NCBI GenBank assembly: GCA_010015745.1
Contig: ML978281.1
Coordinates: forward strand, 23,191-87,190
Length of the DNA: 64,000 nt
Reading direction: 5' to 3'
Source of the DNA: Setomelanomma holmii
Lineage: Eukaryota; Ascomycota; Dothideomycetes; Pleosporales; Phaeosphaeriaceae
Shown here: one piece after another, positions 34,611-45,345 of the stretch
Numbering within the stretch: position 1 is the stretch's first letter
How the letters are laid out: each line of letters opens with the position of its first letter
Program-made: the position numbers and the translations under genes
The notes under the pieces: generated by a model
What the model was told of the DNA's origin: nothing
The model's database searches: none
Seen by the model: the letters and a program-made list of their open reading frames with translations, nothing else

Positions 34611-37600
34611 TCATCTTCCACGCTCATGCAACTTCTGGTGCCGTTTGCAATCGTTCAATCTCGTAAACGCCTTGCCACATTCTATGAGAACATCGAACAA
34701 CATCAGCAGGGCAACTAGCAGGCCTAGCAGAATTGTCTTACCGGGACACTCATAGGGTCTTTCTCCCCGATGGCTGTTCTCGTGGTTCCTGCGATGAAAA
34801 TTGCGCGCTGCGAGAGGAGGAGGTACTAAGTTAGTGTATGTCTCACATGGACTTCGTACACGGACACTGACTGAATGTCTTGCCGCAAAAGGTACCTGAA
34901 ATGGTCAGTAGACTGTTCCGGTATCATATAATTTTTCACAACATACATGCGTGATCGGCCTTCGATCGCTTGGCTGTCGCGGAGTTGAAGGCTACTGACA
35001 AGTCGCACGACTCTGGATGAAAAGCTCTTTTGTGATTTTTGAGATCTTTTTCGTTCGCAAAACCTTCTTCGCCGATGCAATTTGTTACCTCGCAGTAGTA
35101 TGGTCGATTGTGAATATCGACGTGTCTTTTCTTTGCCTTCTTATCAGTAAAGCCCTGCGAGAAGTATCTGCATGTGATTTTGGTGCATTTGAACCTCTTC
35201 TTGGTGTCGTAGAACTTGTTGTATTTGTCCAGCTGGGGCTTAGCCAGATTTGCCGGGTCCTCTTCCAGGAGCTTGCGATTGCGCTCGAGCGCAGTAGCAA
35301 GGCTCTTGATACTGATCTCATGCCTGGCGTCAAAGCCTTTCTGCTGGAAGGTGTAGATATGACTGGTGAGGAGCAGTAGGTTTTCGTACAGCGCGTACGG
35401 CTGGAACTCTTCGCAGGTATTCTTGCAGCTTTGAACGAGACCAGCTTCCCAATCTGGCTCCATATATCGAGCCATAAACTCATCAAGCGCTTCCGCTAGA
35501 TCGTCAAGAAGACTGTTGTGCAAGGTCGCCTTGCGAAAGAAGTCTTTGCCACTGCTGACAAATGCATTGACATGGTGGAACCACTTTGCTACGGCGTAGT
35601 CTTGAAATGCAAAGTGTCCTTCCAGCATGTAGCGGCAAAGCTCCTGCTCGTCGTGTCCTTCGGTCTCGAAACACTCGAATGTCAGATACTGCAGACACAG
35701 TGTAGCAAGCTCACATTCAATGGATGGCTCGTGAATATCTTCCGTGATTCTGGTGATGTATCTGCCGGGGTCAGCACAACGACAACGACAATGTATAACT
35801 CCACTTACGTCTTAGCGGTGCTGTGTACTAAAGTGACCTGAGGTAGGTGAGACGTTTTGTCAGCATTTTCCTTGCACACACAATATACACATTTGAGACT
35901 CACTCGACCTTCCGTCGCAATGACTAGCGATCCACAGATTTCGTGTATGTGCTTTCGCATGCGGCGGTCGTCATACTCAATTGACTGATTCGTGACATCG
36001 ACCGATAAAGCGACCTGAATTTCTTTCCATGTAAGTTCTCGTTTGGCGCACACCATCCAGCCAAGAAGTTTCTTCGCGTCTTCCCAGTCCTGGCTGCAAT
36101 CTTCTTGGGACATATCCTTGATACGATTGACGATACGCGCGTAGCTATACCACCGTCATCGCGTTAGGGTTTTGTAATGAGAAATGTGCATAGCTCGAGT
36201 GTCGACTTACGCGTCCTTGAGTTCTTTGGGGAAGTTCTCCTCCTTGATGGCATTGATGATCTTCTCGCGAGTGTTCAATGCCTCTAGGTTCTCCAGGACC
36301 AGTTTCGCATAGAGGAACATACCTGCAGCCGTTTAGTAGTACTCTCAACGATGGGGCAGGCAACTCACCTCTAGCATTCACAAAAGTGAGGTTACGAAGA
36401 TACTCCCGTATGTCTTCACTGAACGGCTTCTCGTCGTGGATGTATTTGGCAGCGATACGGTCGACCCAGACCCTGACGTACGCCTTGATGTCACCTTCAA
36501 CATCTGCTTCAGAAATTGGGAAGATTCGAGGCGCGAGCTTTGTTTTTCCTGCGCCATGAAGCGTCTTTGAGATGTCCGCGTAATGTTGACTTACGATGAG
36601 AACGCGAAGCTTGCCCGGCTCGTTTGTGTTGTACTCACCTACAAGTTGTGTCAACGTTTCCAGGACTTCTTTTCGCTCTCCAGCTCCGCATTCATCAAGC
36701 CCATCAACGACTAGGAACAGTCTTGGTATGATGTCGCAGCAGTCATCCAGCAGCTTTTTTGCCACTGATATGGAGCGTAGAGTCGCGTCGCCACTTAGTG
36801 TACGTCTGTTGTAGAATGTCGGTAGTAGATCATCGCGTGCTTGGTTCAGCAATTGATTCGCGAGACCCTTCAGGATATCCATGGCAGTATTACTGCCTGA
36901 TATTCCGTCGTGGCAATAGAAGAAGCCGGTCAGGGAGTCTCGCGTCTTCTTACATTCATCGATGATGGCGGAAGCCAGGATGGTTTTACCTGAGCAACGT
37001 GAGTCGGAACATTGCGGCCGAAGACAGAAAAGGCTTACCTGCGCCTGGGATACCATGCATCCATAGTACTATGAGTCGATGTCAACGAGGCCTACTTCTG
37101 AGATATGGAATGTTGGGGACGTCACTCACACGGCATGGCCGGATCACTGAGTTCAATCCAGTCCTTGATGATCGGTCTATCGATAATCCATCTGGCTGTT
37201 GAGGAATACTTATGCCGAATCTTCTGGAAACTCCTGTGTTCATCATCTAGTGCTGTCCCCACGGCTAGCCACTCGGACACCCTTATAAGCTTTTTCATTC
37301 TCTCTTCCTCGACTTGCTGGTTGAGCCTATCCTTCAGCCCCATCATGTCTTCATGATACTTCTGATACTGGGATACAGTAAACCGGTTTTCGACTAAAGC
37401 ATTGTGTCGCTGAAGTGTTTGCAAAATTCCATTGAACTCCGTCTCGAAGCCTCTCCAGGATGCTCGGAACAGTGTCCTTATCCCTATACGGTCGCGCATT
37501 AGCTATGTACTATCAGTCTGAGCACGACTTACTTGAGCCTCGGACGAACTTAGTGGCACGATCATAGAATGCAAAGATATCTATGTAGATCATTTCCAAA

Positions 37601-38133
37601 GCATCAACCATCTTCGGATTATCACCATGTAACATTTCGTAGTCAGCTAGTAGTGGAAGCTGTTCTCCGATTTGCTTGAAGGCATCCAGAAGCGTTTCGA
37701 AAGCTTCCGAAACTGCGCTGGCGGTCTGTTGCGGATTGTCAGATCAGCTGGGAAAATTTGCCAACAAACATACCATGAGCAGAAATTTAATCGGGCCCCA
37801 AACAAAACAGACAATCTCATGGACGTTCAAGAAGACCCCAACAACCTGGCCAAGCCTCTGCATACCTTGAAGAAATGGCTTTATGCGAGCGAGATTCATC
37901 AGCAGTTTGCGTTTTCCCATCTCCTGCTGCAAATGATCCAAGTCATTGCACAGTTGCTCGTAAGTCGTGATTTTGAAGTCTTGTAACTGGTCTGGGGTCA
38001 ACCTATTACGAAAGCTTCGCAAGGCCTTTTGCAGCGCCTCGCTCGGTGGTCGAGCAGGCACCAAAGTCGACTGTTGAGAACGCGCACCGGTCGATGACCG
38101 GCTTGTCTGTTGCGTGGCTGGCGGAGTGATCAT
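34611..38133 (-). CDS. NACHT NTPase (STAND) with C-terminal C2H2 zinc fingers
   Basis: Twelve exons fit in phase: 38133-37774, 37725-37533, 37483-37130, 37068-37039, 36989-36369, 36322-36211, 36144-35904, 35837-35809, 35761-34947, 34895-34872, 34807-34742 and 34681-34611. They give 971 residues. N-terminal helical region; NACHT with Walker A GIPGAGKT (the 30-base exon carries LWMHGIPGAG) and Walker B LFLVVDGLDEC; then a winged-helix-like stretch (KKLLGWMVCAKRELTWKEIQ, VHSTAKTYI). The C-terminus is zinc-finger rich: CRYFSQGF…KRHVDIH, EGFANEKDLKNHKRAFH, a perfect CTFCGKTF…H…H finger assembled from three exons, and ECGKAF…KRHQKLH. NACHT proteins act as regulated NTP switches in fungal self/non-self or stress responses; zinc-finger ends are less usual. 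Function is inferred. Confidence 0.88.
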
Positions 38134-38663
38134 GATTGGGGCAGCGCACACTGAGCTCCGAAGGTCCCTTCGACAATCAATCAAATTGAAATCACACTAC
38201 GTGCGTGACATGAAGGAGATATAGTTGATACCAAGCTGGACGAACGAAGGTGCGATGAGGGGTGTAGGCAGTGTTCACTTCGAGTAGCGGGGGCCGATAC
38301 AAGGCGTCTGCGCCTTTCGGACTGTACGCAGTCAGGGGCAAAAGGCAAAGAAGGTAAAGTTCTACGCGCAGGCGGAGCAAGGCTGAAGCCAGCTTAACCA
38401 TAGGCACCGCGCGATGTGCTGCACGCACAGCCCCCAAAGGTGGCTTATTGCACGCGCCCGGCGTGCCGGGGCAAGCGAGCATGTTGAAGACCGCTGCAAC
38501 TGCATAACTTAATTGGAGCCATGTAGCTGTCGACGGAATACATTCGTGTTGCTGAAAAGCTGCGTCGAATGCCATCTCAAAGTGCTCGTCTTCCGCCAAG
38601 ACGCTCCCTAGAAACGCGTGCCTGGCGCGTCAACGTCAACTGGGATTCCGAGTTTACTCCGAA
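38134..38663. other. Divergent promoter region NACHT / SNF2
   Basis: 530 bases between the starts of the NACHT and SNF2 genes. No repeat or RNA gene was recognised. Confidence 0.45.
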
Positions 38664-41600
38664 ATGGCAGCACTTCCTCTAAAGCATCTCTTGAATCATG
38701 ACGAGGATGACTTCTCCAGTATACATCAGCCAGATCTAGGCTGGACGGAGCACCACTTCCTCGATGAGTGAGTGGATTTGTGATTACTGCACCCCTGATA
38801 ATGACGCTGAATGAAGACAAGGCCGGAACCGTCGCTACCAATCCAATCGTGGCCCCAATTTGTAGATGAGGTCTACAACTCGGGAACATCTGCCGATCAT
38901 CAATTCAATATTTTCCAGCCATTCGTAGCCGAGCCCGAGTCGCTGCGAGACACGCAAGAAGCGATCGAGGACTGGGCTCTCAATAATGTCTCGCTTCTCA
39001 GCCCGTCGAGACCAGGAGTGAGCACTCCAGTAGACAAGGCAGTTATTTGTTATGGAACAGTAAGTCTTAGATTTCTAAAGCGGTATTTGCTTCCTTTGGT
39101 GGTGTTAAGCGGTCAGAGAATGGTATTGTAACACGAAACGTCGTCAGTTCTGATCGGTCCCAGATCTTCCGCACGGCGATAAAGCTCTGTGGCAACATGT
39201 CCGAGCTTGACAAGCAATTGAGCATGTGTGTGACAAGTCCTATTGCTGGCCACACGCTGATGGGCTTGATCAAGACCGAGACACAGTTTCTTATCACATT
39301 CGGCGCTGAGGGTGTACTAGGCGAGGTGAACGTATCCTTGGAGGCGGCTCTGAAGAGTGTTGCCGAGCAGCAGTACTTACTTGAATATGAAGTCTTTGCT
39401 CCGGTTCGAGCCATACGTGAGACAATCTCCCAAACTGCGAAAGAGAAAGACGCGATAGTTCGCGTACAGATAAACATCTATGGGCCTCGCAATGTTGCCC
39501 AAGCTGTAGGTCGAGAACTCTCTCAGCAAAAAGTATACTTGCAGCATCCGGATCATATTCGAGCCGGCAGTGATTACGGTATGCTCTCGAGAATGGTCCG
39601 ATCTGTTTACATGCACTGACCCCTTCGGTTAAGACAACCCACATGTGTTGAAACTCTCAGAGAGTCAACTTCCATTCTCCACGAACACCATGGTCGCTGA
39701 AGAGAGAGTTGTTGAAGCAGCTGCCGAAGAAACATTGAAGTCAACAGGTACGTGTCACACCCAGCCCAAGTCAGATGAAGTGAGATTAACATAGTCTGTA
39801 ATGTCTAGTCAAGGATGTCTACGCCTCTTTGACCCGTGATAAGACTTTACAAAGCCTTGAAGGAGACGAGCGGCTGAAGACTAGTCTTTTACCGTAAGTT
39901 GCATCTGGTGTCGTGGGCCACAGTGCTTACCAGTACAGTCATCAGAAGACGGCACTCGATTTCATGACGCAACGAGAGAACGGACCAATTCAGGAGGCAT
40001 ATCGCTTGTGGAGACCAGCAGAGTCGGAAGGTCAGCTCTGGTAATTGCGCCAAATCATCTCTGACAACAATTGAACTGATGGACTTATTACAGCCATCGG
40101 CATGCCGTCACGAATTCCATATGTACGTAGCAGCATTCGTACGATGTTGAGAGTGCTGATAGCATACAGGTCGAATGGAACCTCCTGAGGAGACCGGCGG
40201 TGGCATCCTTGCAGACGAGGTATGGTTCCCGCCACGATACCCTGCACTGCGTGGAGTAGTTGCTAACATAGAATGTCTGGAAACTCAGATGGGAATGGGC
40301 AAGTCGCTCTCTGTCCTGGCTCTCATCCTGCGAACACTCGAGGCTGCGCATCATTGGACGTCTCAGACTGAAATAAGTTCAGCCGATAGCTGGAGATCGA
40401 AGCCTCGATCAAGTGCCACCTTGATTGTGGCTTCATCAGATCGTAAGTACGATCCACATCAATCCCTCACCCAAGCCCTAGGCTGACAAGTAGTTCGTAG
40501 TTATGATAAACGAGTGGTTTCTAGAACTTAAACAGCAAGTCAAAAGTCAATATAGGATTAGGATACGACATACTCATGATCATCAGGCATTTCGCCGACA
40601 CAACCTTGAACGCGCTAAGAATGATCAAATATCATGGCGAAAATCGCGAACGTTCCCTTGCTATGTTATGCGATGCTGACATGGTCATTACTACATACCA
40701 TACTCTGGCTGCCGAGATGTCCAACGATAAGAGTCTTGTCAGCGACATCGAGTGGTACAGACTTGTGCTTGATGAAGGTGATTACCCTTAGAATACTTCT
40801 ACGTCATTCCTAACTCATGCCAAGCCCATATCATACGACGACAGTCCACAGGACTGTATCGCACAGTTGCGAACATTGTTGCTAGATCGCGTTGGTGTTT
40901 GACCGGCACACCGATCCAAAATCGACTTGAGGATATCGGCTCGCTCCTGGCCTTTCTGCGAATAGAGCCATTCCACAGCCTCTCTACGTTCCGCAAGTAT
41001 ATCGCTCTGCCCTTTGAGGAAGGAACTAGGCGTAGGAAGGTTGCAGTCGAGCGTTTCACCCGTCTTCTGGACTCGTTATGTCTTCGTCGCACTAAGGATC
41101 TCCTGCAGCTTCCGGAACAGCACGGCATCTGCCGAAGTATCAAGCTCTCCGTTAACGAGCGCAAGCAGTACGACCAGACGAAGAAGACCATGGTGCGAGC
41201 CATCAAACATCAGCACGGCGTCTTCGATCAGAAGAGCACTTTAGGTCTGTTTCAAGTACAGCTCCAACTGCGCATCATCTGCAATCATGGGACTTGGCAG
41301 CAGTCGTTCTCCTGGAATCGCCGCAAGCTCCACTTGCTGGATGAGCGGGAGGCCATGGAGGCTTCATTCGGCAGAGAGGGAGAAAAGACGTGTTCGGCAT
41401 GCCGCCAAACTATGCCACTTTTTGGCACGGGCACAAGCTTTCAGCAGTACCAAGAGTGTCGACACGTTCTCTGCTCGGAATGTGTTGAAGAAAGTATGCC
41501 ACAGGGCGAAGATGTTCGCCCAACACATTGTCCGTTGTGCTCTTCGCTATGGCATGCTTCTACAAGCCACAACCGTGCGAAACATACCTCACAAGAAGAC

Positions 41601-42244
41601 ATGTATTTTCGATCAAGTGGTTTTTCCTCAAAAATGGAAGCACTCATGGCGGATGTTATGCAAGACGTTTGGACAACGAAAAGGTGAGCCGTTGCCAGCA
41701 ATTACGATGTGACGGAAAAGGTCTGACTTCATCATGCAGCATCATCTTTACCTGCTGGACACGAACGTTGGACCTTGTTCAGCTCTACCTCAAGCGTCGA
41801 GGTCTTAACACCCGACAATTCCAACGCATTGATGGTGAATGCCCGACCATCAAGCGCGAGCGAATCTTGCAGGACTTCGCCAAAGATGCTCATCTTCGTG
41901 TCTTGATCATGACCACAGGCACTGGGGCAGTTGGGTAAGCTTGTGCGCACTAGCCTGAAGTCTGCAACTAACCTCTTGGCCAGCCTGAATCTCGCTACTG
42001 CCAATCGTGTCTTCATCGTTGAGCCGCAATGGAACCCATCGGTTGAGAACCAAGCCGTAGCACGAGCTTTACGACTTGGACAGAAACAGCCAGTGCTCGT
42101 CACACGATATGTGGTTGAGCAGACTGTCGAGCAGGTGAGTCTAGCAATTGTGGCCGATTCTGCTGTTGAGTCTGACTGCCACAGGACATGCGAGCACTGC
42201 AAGATAAGAAACTGGAACGAGCCAACCTCGTCAATAACGGTTGA
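38664..42244 (+). CDS. SNF2-family ATPase/helicase with embedded RING finger (Rad5/HLTF-like)
   Basis: A split DNA translocase gene with about 13 exons; the first are 38664-38767, 38822-39059, about 39110-39578 and 39634-39747. The HQ..AL..M..RE pre-motif (HQKTALDFMTQRENG) is followed by motif I, ADE|MGMGKSLS, split by an intron (about 40220-40289). Then come motif II DEAH (joined across the 40780-40830 intron), motif III LTGTPIQNRLEDIGSL, a C3HC4 RING (CSACRQTMPLF… CRHVLCSECVEE… CPLC), motif V TTGTGAVGLNLA and motif VI, NPSVENQAVARALRLGQ. The last exon ends DMRALQDKKLERANLVNN at 42244. One intron (40535-40586) appears to be GC-AG with a perfect GCAAGT donor. The SNF2-RING order is that of Rad5/HLTF/Rad16; this divergent copy is probably lineage-specific rather than the core repair gene. 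Motifs appear intact. Confidence 0.85.
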
Positions 42245-43111
42245 AGTCTTACTGCACAATCGCAAAGTATGAGCTACGGATTCAAGCATGTACTACAACA
42301 AGCTACGCGAAAAGAAAATGATCAGCCTCAAATGGTCTTGCATAGGTCTACGTGTCTGGAGATGTTCAACCGAAGAGATGGCCGTGCTAATCTGCAGATT
42401 GCCGATGCTGATTCCCGTCTCGAGGCATATCCTGCAGTCGTGTGACTCGCAAGCCTGTCAATCCGGGATCTGAAATGAGTGACGTGTTGACCGGTGAATG
42501 AGCAAGTCTTGGCACTGGAGGCATACTTCCATCTCAGCGAATCATATCAACGGCAGCACATAGTCAGGCACGCGTGCAGGAGTGGCGGTTCAGGGTTAAA
42601 CGAGCGGAAGTGGAGCTACTGCACTGCAATCTTTAGCGCACACACTCTGGACACATTCTTCGACCAATTGGGTGCTGGGGCCTGGAAGTCCTGTGACGTG
42701 CATGTACCGCCACAGTTGGATCATCCAAACGCCTATGCTAGGCAGTACGAGTGGAAACCGTGTGGTCTTCGGGGCTAGGAGATGCAGTGCAGCGAGACAG
42801 AGCCGCATCTCTGGCAGATAAAGTTGACCGACTTTGTTTTCTACGTTTAAAGCTCAGATTAGCTAGAGATCTAGTTGACAGTCCGTTCACGGGGTCGTTA
42901 CAAATGAGGCGAGGATTGCAGATGTTGTCATTAGTATGCACGAGGCCAAAGACCTTGATTTACGAGAAAGTCGTGCTTCTGACTTGACTGTAAGGGCAGT
43001 GTGTCCTTTACGCACGTTTGGATTTTGCCGTTGTATGCGTACTCCATGGGTGGCTTTCCATGCCTCGTGCCTCGTGCCTCGTACTCATTCAAACTCTTGC
43101 TCGTCGCGTGT
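42245..43111. other. Intergenic region at the right edge of the accessory island
   Basis: Between convergent SNF2 and GET4 genes. One copy of the dispersed repeat lies at 42619-42644; no gene is supportable. Confidence 0.45.
42619..42644 (+). repeat. Dispersed inverted-repeat motif
   Basis: It reads CTGCACTGCAATCTTTAGCG followed by CACACA; near-consensus. A weak partner may start at TTCTTCGACCAATT (about 42657). Confidence 0.6.
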
Positions 43112-44204
43112 TCAGTCTAGCCCTGCCGCTGCAGGCGCTATACCTTTCGTCCCTGAGCCTTTCTTCGCGCCACCACCACCTCCGAAGCCTCCACCACCAA
43201 ACATACCACCCAGCATGTCCAACATTGGATTGCCCTGCCGTGGTATCTTGATGCCAAAGTACATTTCGCCCAACTGATCTAACGCCTCGTTCCAGTTTAC
43301 TTCCTTCAAATCCGTGGCGTAATGGCTCTTCAGTTGCCTGAACAGACTGGGGTCACCTCTTTCCACGCTCCGTAGCAGCAGGCCGATGAAGTTCAGTAGT
43401 GGTAATGTGGGGTATGTGCGAAGATCTGAGGCGGATGTGGATATTTGCTGTGTATTGAGGCCGGGCTTCTTGGAGAGGAACGCTGTGAAGAGAAGGAAGA
43501 ACTTGTTGGCGGCGCGGAGGTTGCCAGTGAGGAGGTAGGGCAGTACGCCACGGGCACAATACAAGGGGGCGGTATGCGGTTCGTCGGCTTCGTACCATGC
43601 GTACTCGAGGGTCGCAAGCGTGGACGGCGAATCTTGGTTGCCGAGAAGGAGGTGTCGCTCAGCTTCGTAGGGCTCGAGCTCTGTGACACAAAGTCAGCGT
43701 CTCTTCTACTGGATCTTGTGGTTCCCAGTACACACCATCTGCATACAGACTGCCAGCCACATGATGTATCTCCGGGTCGCCTGCAGGATATTCTCCCAGC
43801 TTGGCGCTCCAAGCTATCATTTCGCCGACGAACTTCTTCTTGGTCGGCTCATCCTTGGGAAATGCCCTTAATAAGCCCAAAAGCTTCCCTTTACTGCTCG
43901 CGTCGGGCTTGATCTCGCCTTTGTTGAAGACATCTAGCAGGAAGATGCACAGGTCGCCGCCCGACCCGCCCTGTCCTGCTTGTAAGAGTGATTGAGCGCC
44001 GGTGTGAAGGATCGATGTCGCCTTCTCCCAGTCTTGCGCCTTGATGTATCGCGAGGCGATCACGCGCAGTTGTTGGTGTGCTTCGTAGAACTGGCCTTCA
44101 GCGATTCTGCTTGTGTTAGCAGGTTTCTGACGGTCGCTTTGCGGAATGCGCGGTCGTTACTTTTGCTGTTGTCGCTGTATCGTCTTCTCAAGTTTCGAGG
44201 CCAT
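43112..44204 (-). CDS. GET4: GET4 (TRC35), tail-anchored protein targeting factor
   Basis: A cytosolic helical-repeat protein that, with Get5, passes tail-anchored proteins from Sgt2 to Get3. Three exons: a short first exon (44204 to about 44161, MASKLEKTIQRQQQK), a middle exon from about 44106 (IAEGQFYEAHQQLRVIASRY) to about 43733 (GSLYAD), and a last exon to 43112. Total is about 327 residues, the usual size. Family features include QDWEKATSILHTGAQSLLQA, the acidic LEPYEAERHLLLG junction, APLYCARGVLPYLLTGNLRA and NWNEALDQLGEMYFGI. The C-terminus is a Gly-rich loop with FGGGG runs. It is convergent with the SNF2 gene. The assignment is firm. Confidence 0.93.
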
Positions 44205-45345
44205 TTCGTAGTGCAGTGGGCAAGGGTTGAGGTGTTGTGTTGTTGTAATCTTGCTGCGACGCCATGACGCACCGCGGCACTTAACTAATGTTAGCGGGGT
44301 CGAGGGTCCCACCAGCGTCGCGCCCTCTCCTTTTCTCTAACCTCACGCACGCCAATCCATCGACATGATAGGATTCAGCAAGAAGCACCTGCAATGTGCC
44401 CGCTCTTGCGAACGCTACATCCTTTTGCTACGCTGCTTGTGATACGCAGCTGCGCACCCACTGTCTCACGCCTCAGGACCAATTGTCGCCGTACTACTTC
44501 GCGATAAAGCGACATAGTACAGTTTAGTGTTACTCATACATCAGCTCAATGGTGACGTTCCTCAGAAGTTTTCCGATGCATGGCGTACGGCAATGCCGCT
44601 CTACTTCATTCGCCATGTTGTCTCATCCACATGCACAGCGGAGCTGTCAGGCCCCGATGCACGGCGCCAGCAGTACCTCCAGATCGAACGTCGTGACCCA
44701 CAATGCGTCCTTCCATCACGAACCATGTCGAGGGAGCCTGTGCGGCCCGCTTCGCCCTACGGATTTATACGCGGCAGTCATTTTTCCAAGTATTCAGCAT
44801 TGCAGTTGAGCCTTGAGTACTCCGGACACCACTCCAGACTTCGTCGCCATGTTCACTTTGTCGTGCATCAACTCGAGCATTGAACACCTCCCACTATCTT
44901 TCGGCCCGAAATGAACGGGCATGCAAGTATCTCGGACGTTGAAGCTCGTTTGGTCTTGACGGTATCTATTTCTGTCAAGCAAGGGTCGGTATCCTGGCTT
45001 GTCACTGCGAATGATAAACCTGGCCTCTACTGAACACCCCTGGGTAATATTGCAACCATTGGCTGTTTGATTGCATGGTTCCCATCTTCTATATTGAACG
45101 CTTGCCGAAGCTGCTAACTATCCGCAGCTCTAATTTCAGCTGCGTTGAAATGTGTAAATCGCCTGCAGAATTGCTGCAGCAGCGATTCCGATAAGAGCTG
45201 CAGACGATCTGTCCTGGCACTGTGCGGTGGATTGCTTTGCCCTGCGACGATTGTGGTCGAAACCAGCTGTTCAAAACCAGCCCCCATTCATTAGCCATCC
45301 TGAGACAGCCAGAACAGTAACAAAGCGCCTTCGTTGACTTTTGCG
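44205..45345. other. Intergenic region
   Basis: About 1.1 kb upstream of both flanking genes. No repeats of the dispersed family, no RNA gene and no convincing coding region. Open frame 44527-44883 (+) has no features. Confidence 0.4.

Noticed and set aside
38664..42244. SNF2 gene as a pseudogene
   Set aside because: Apparent frame breaks are explained by short introns, including one GC-AG intron, and all helicase motifs are present.
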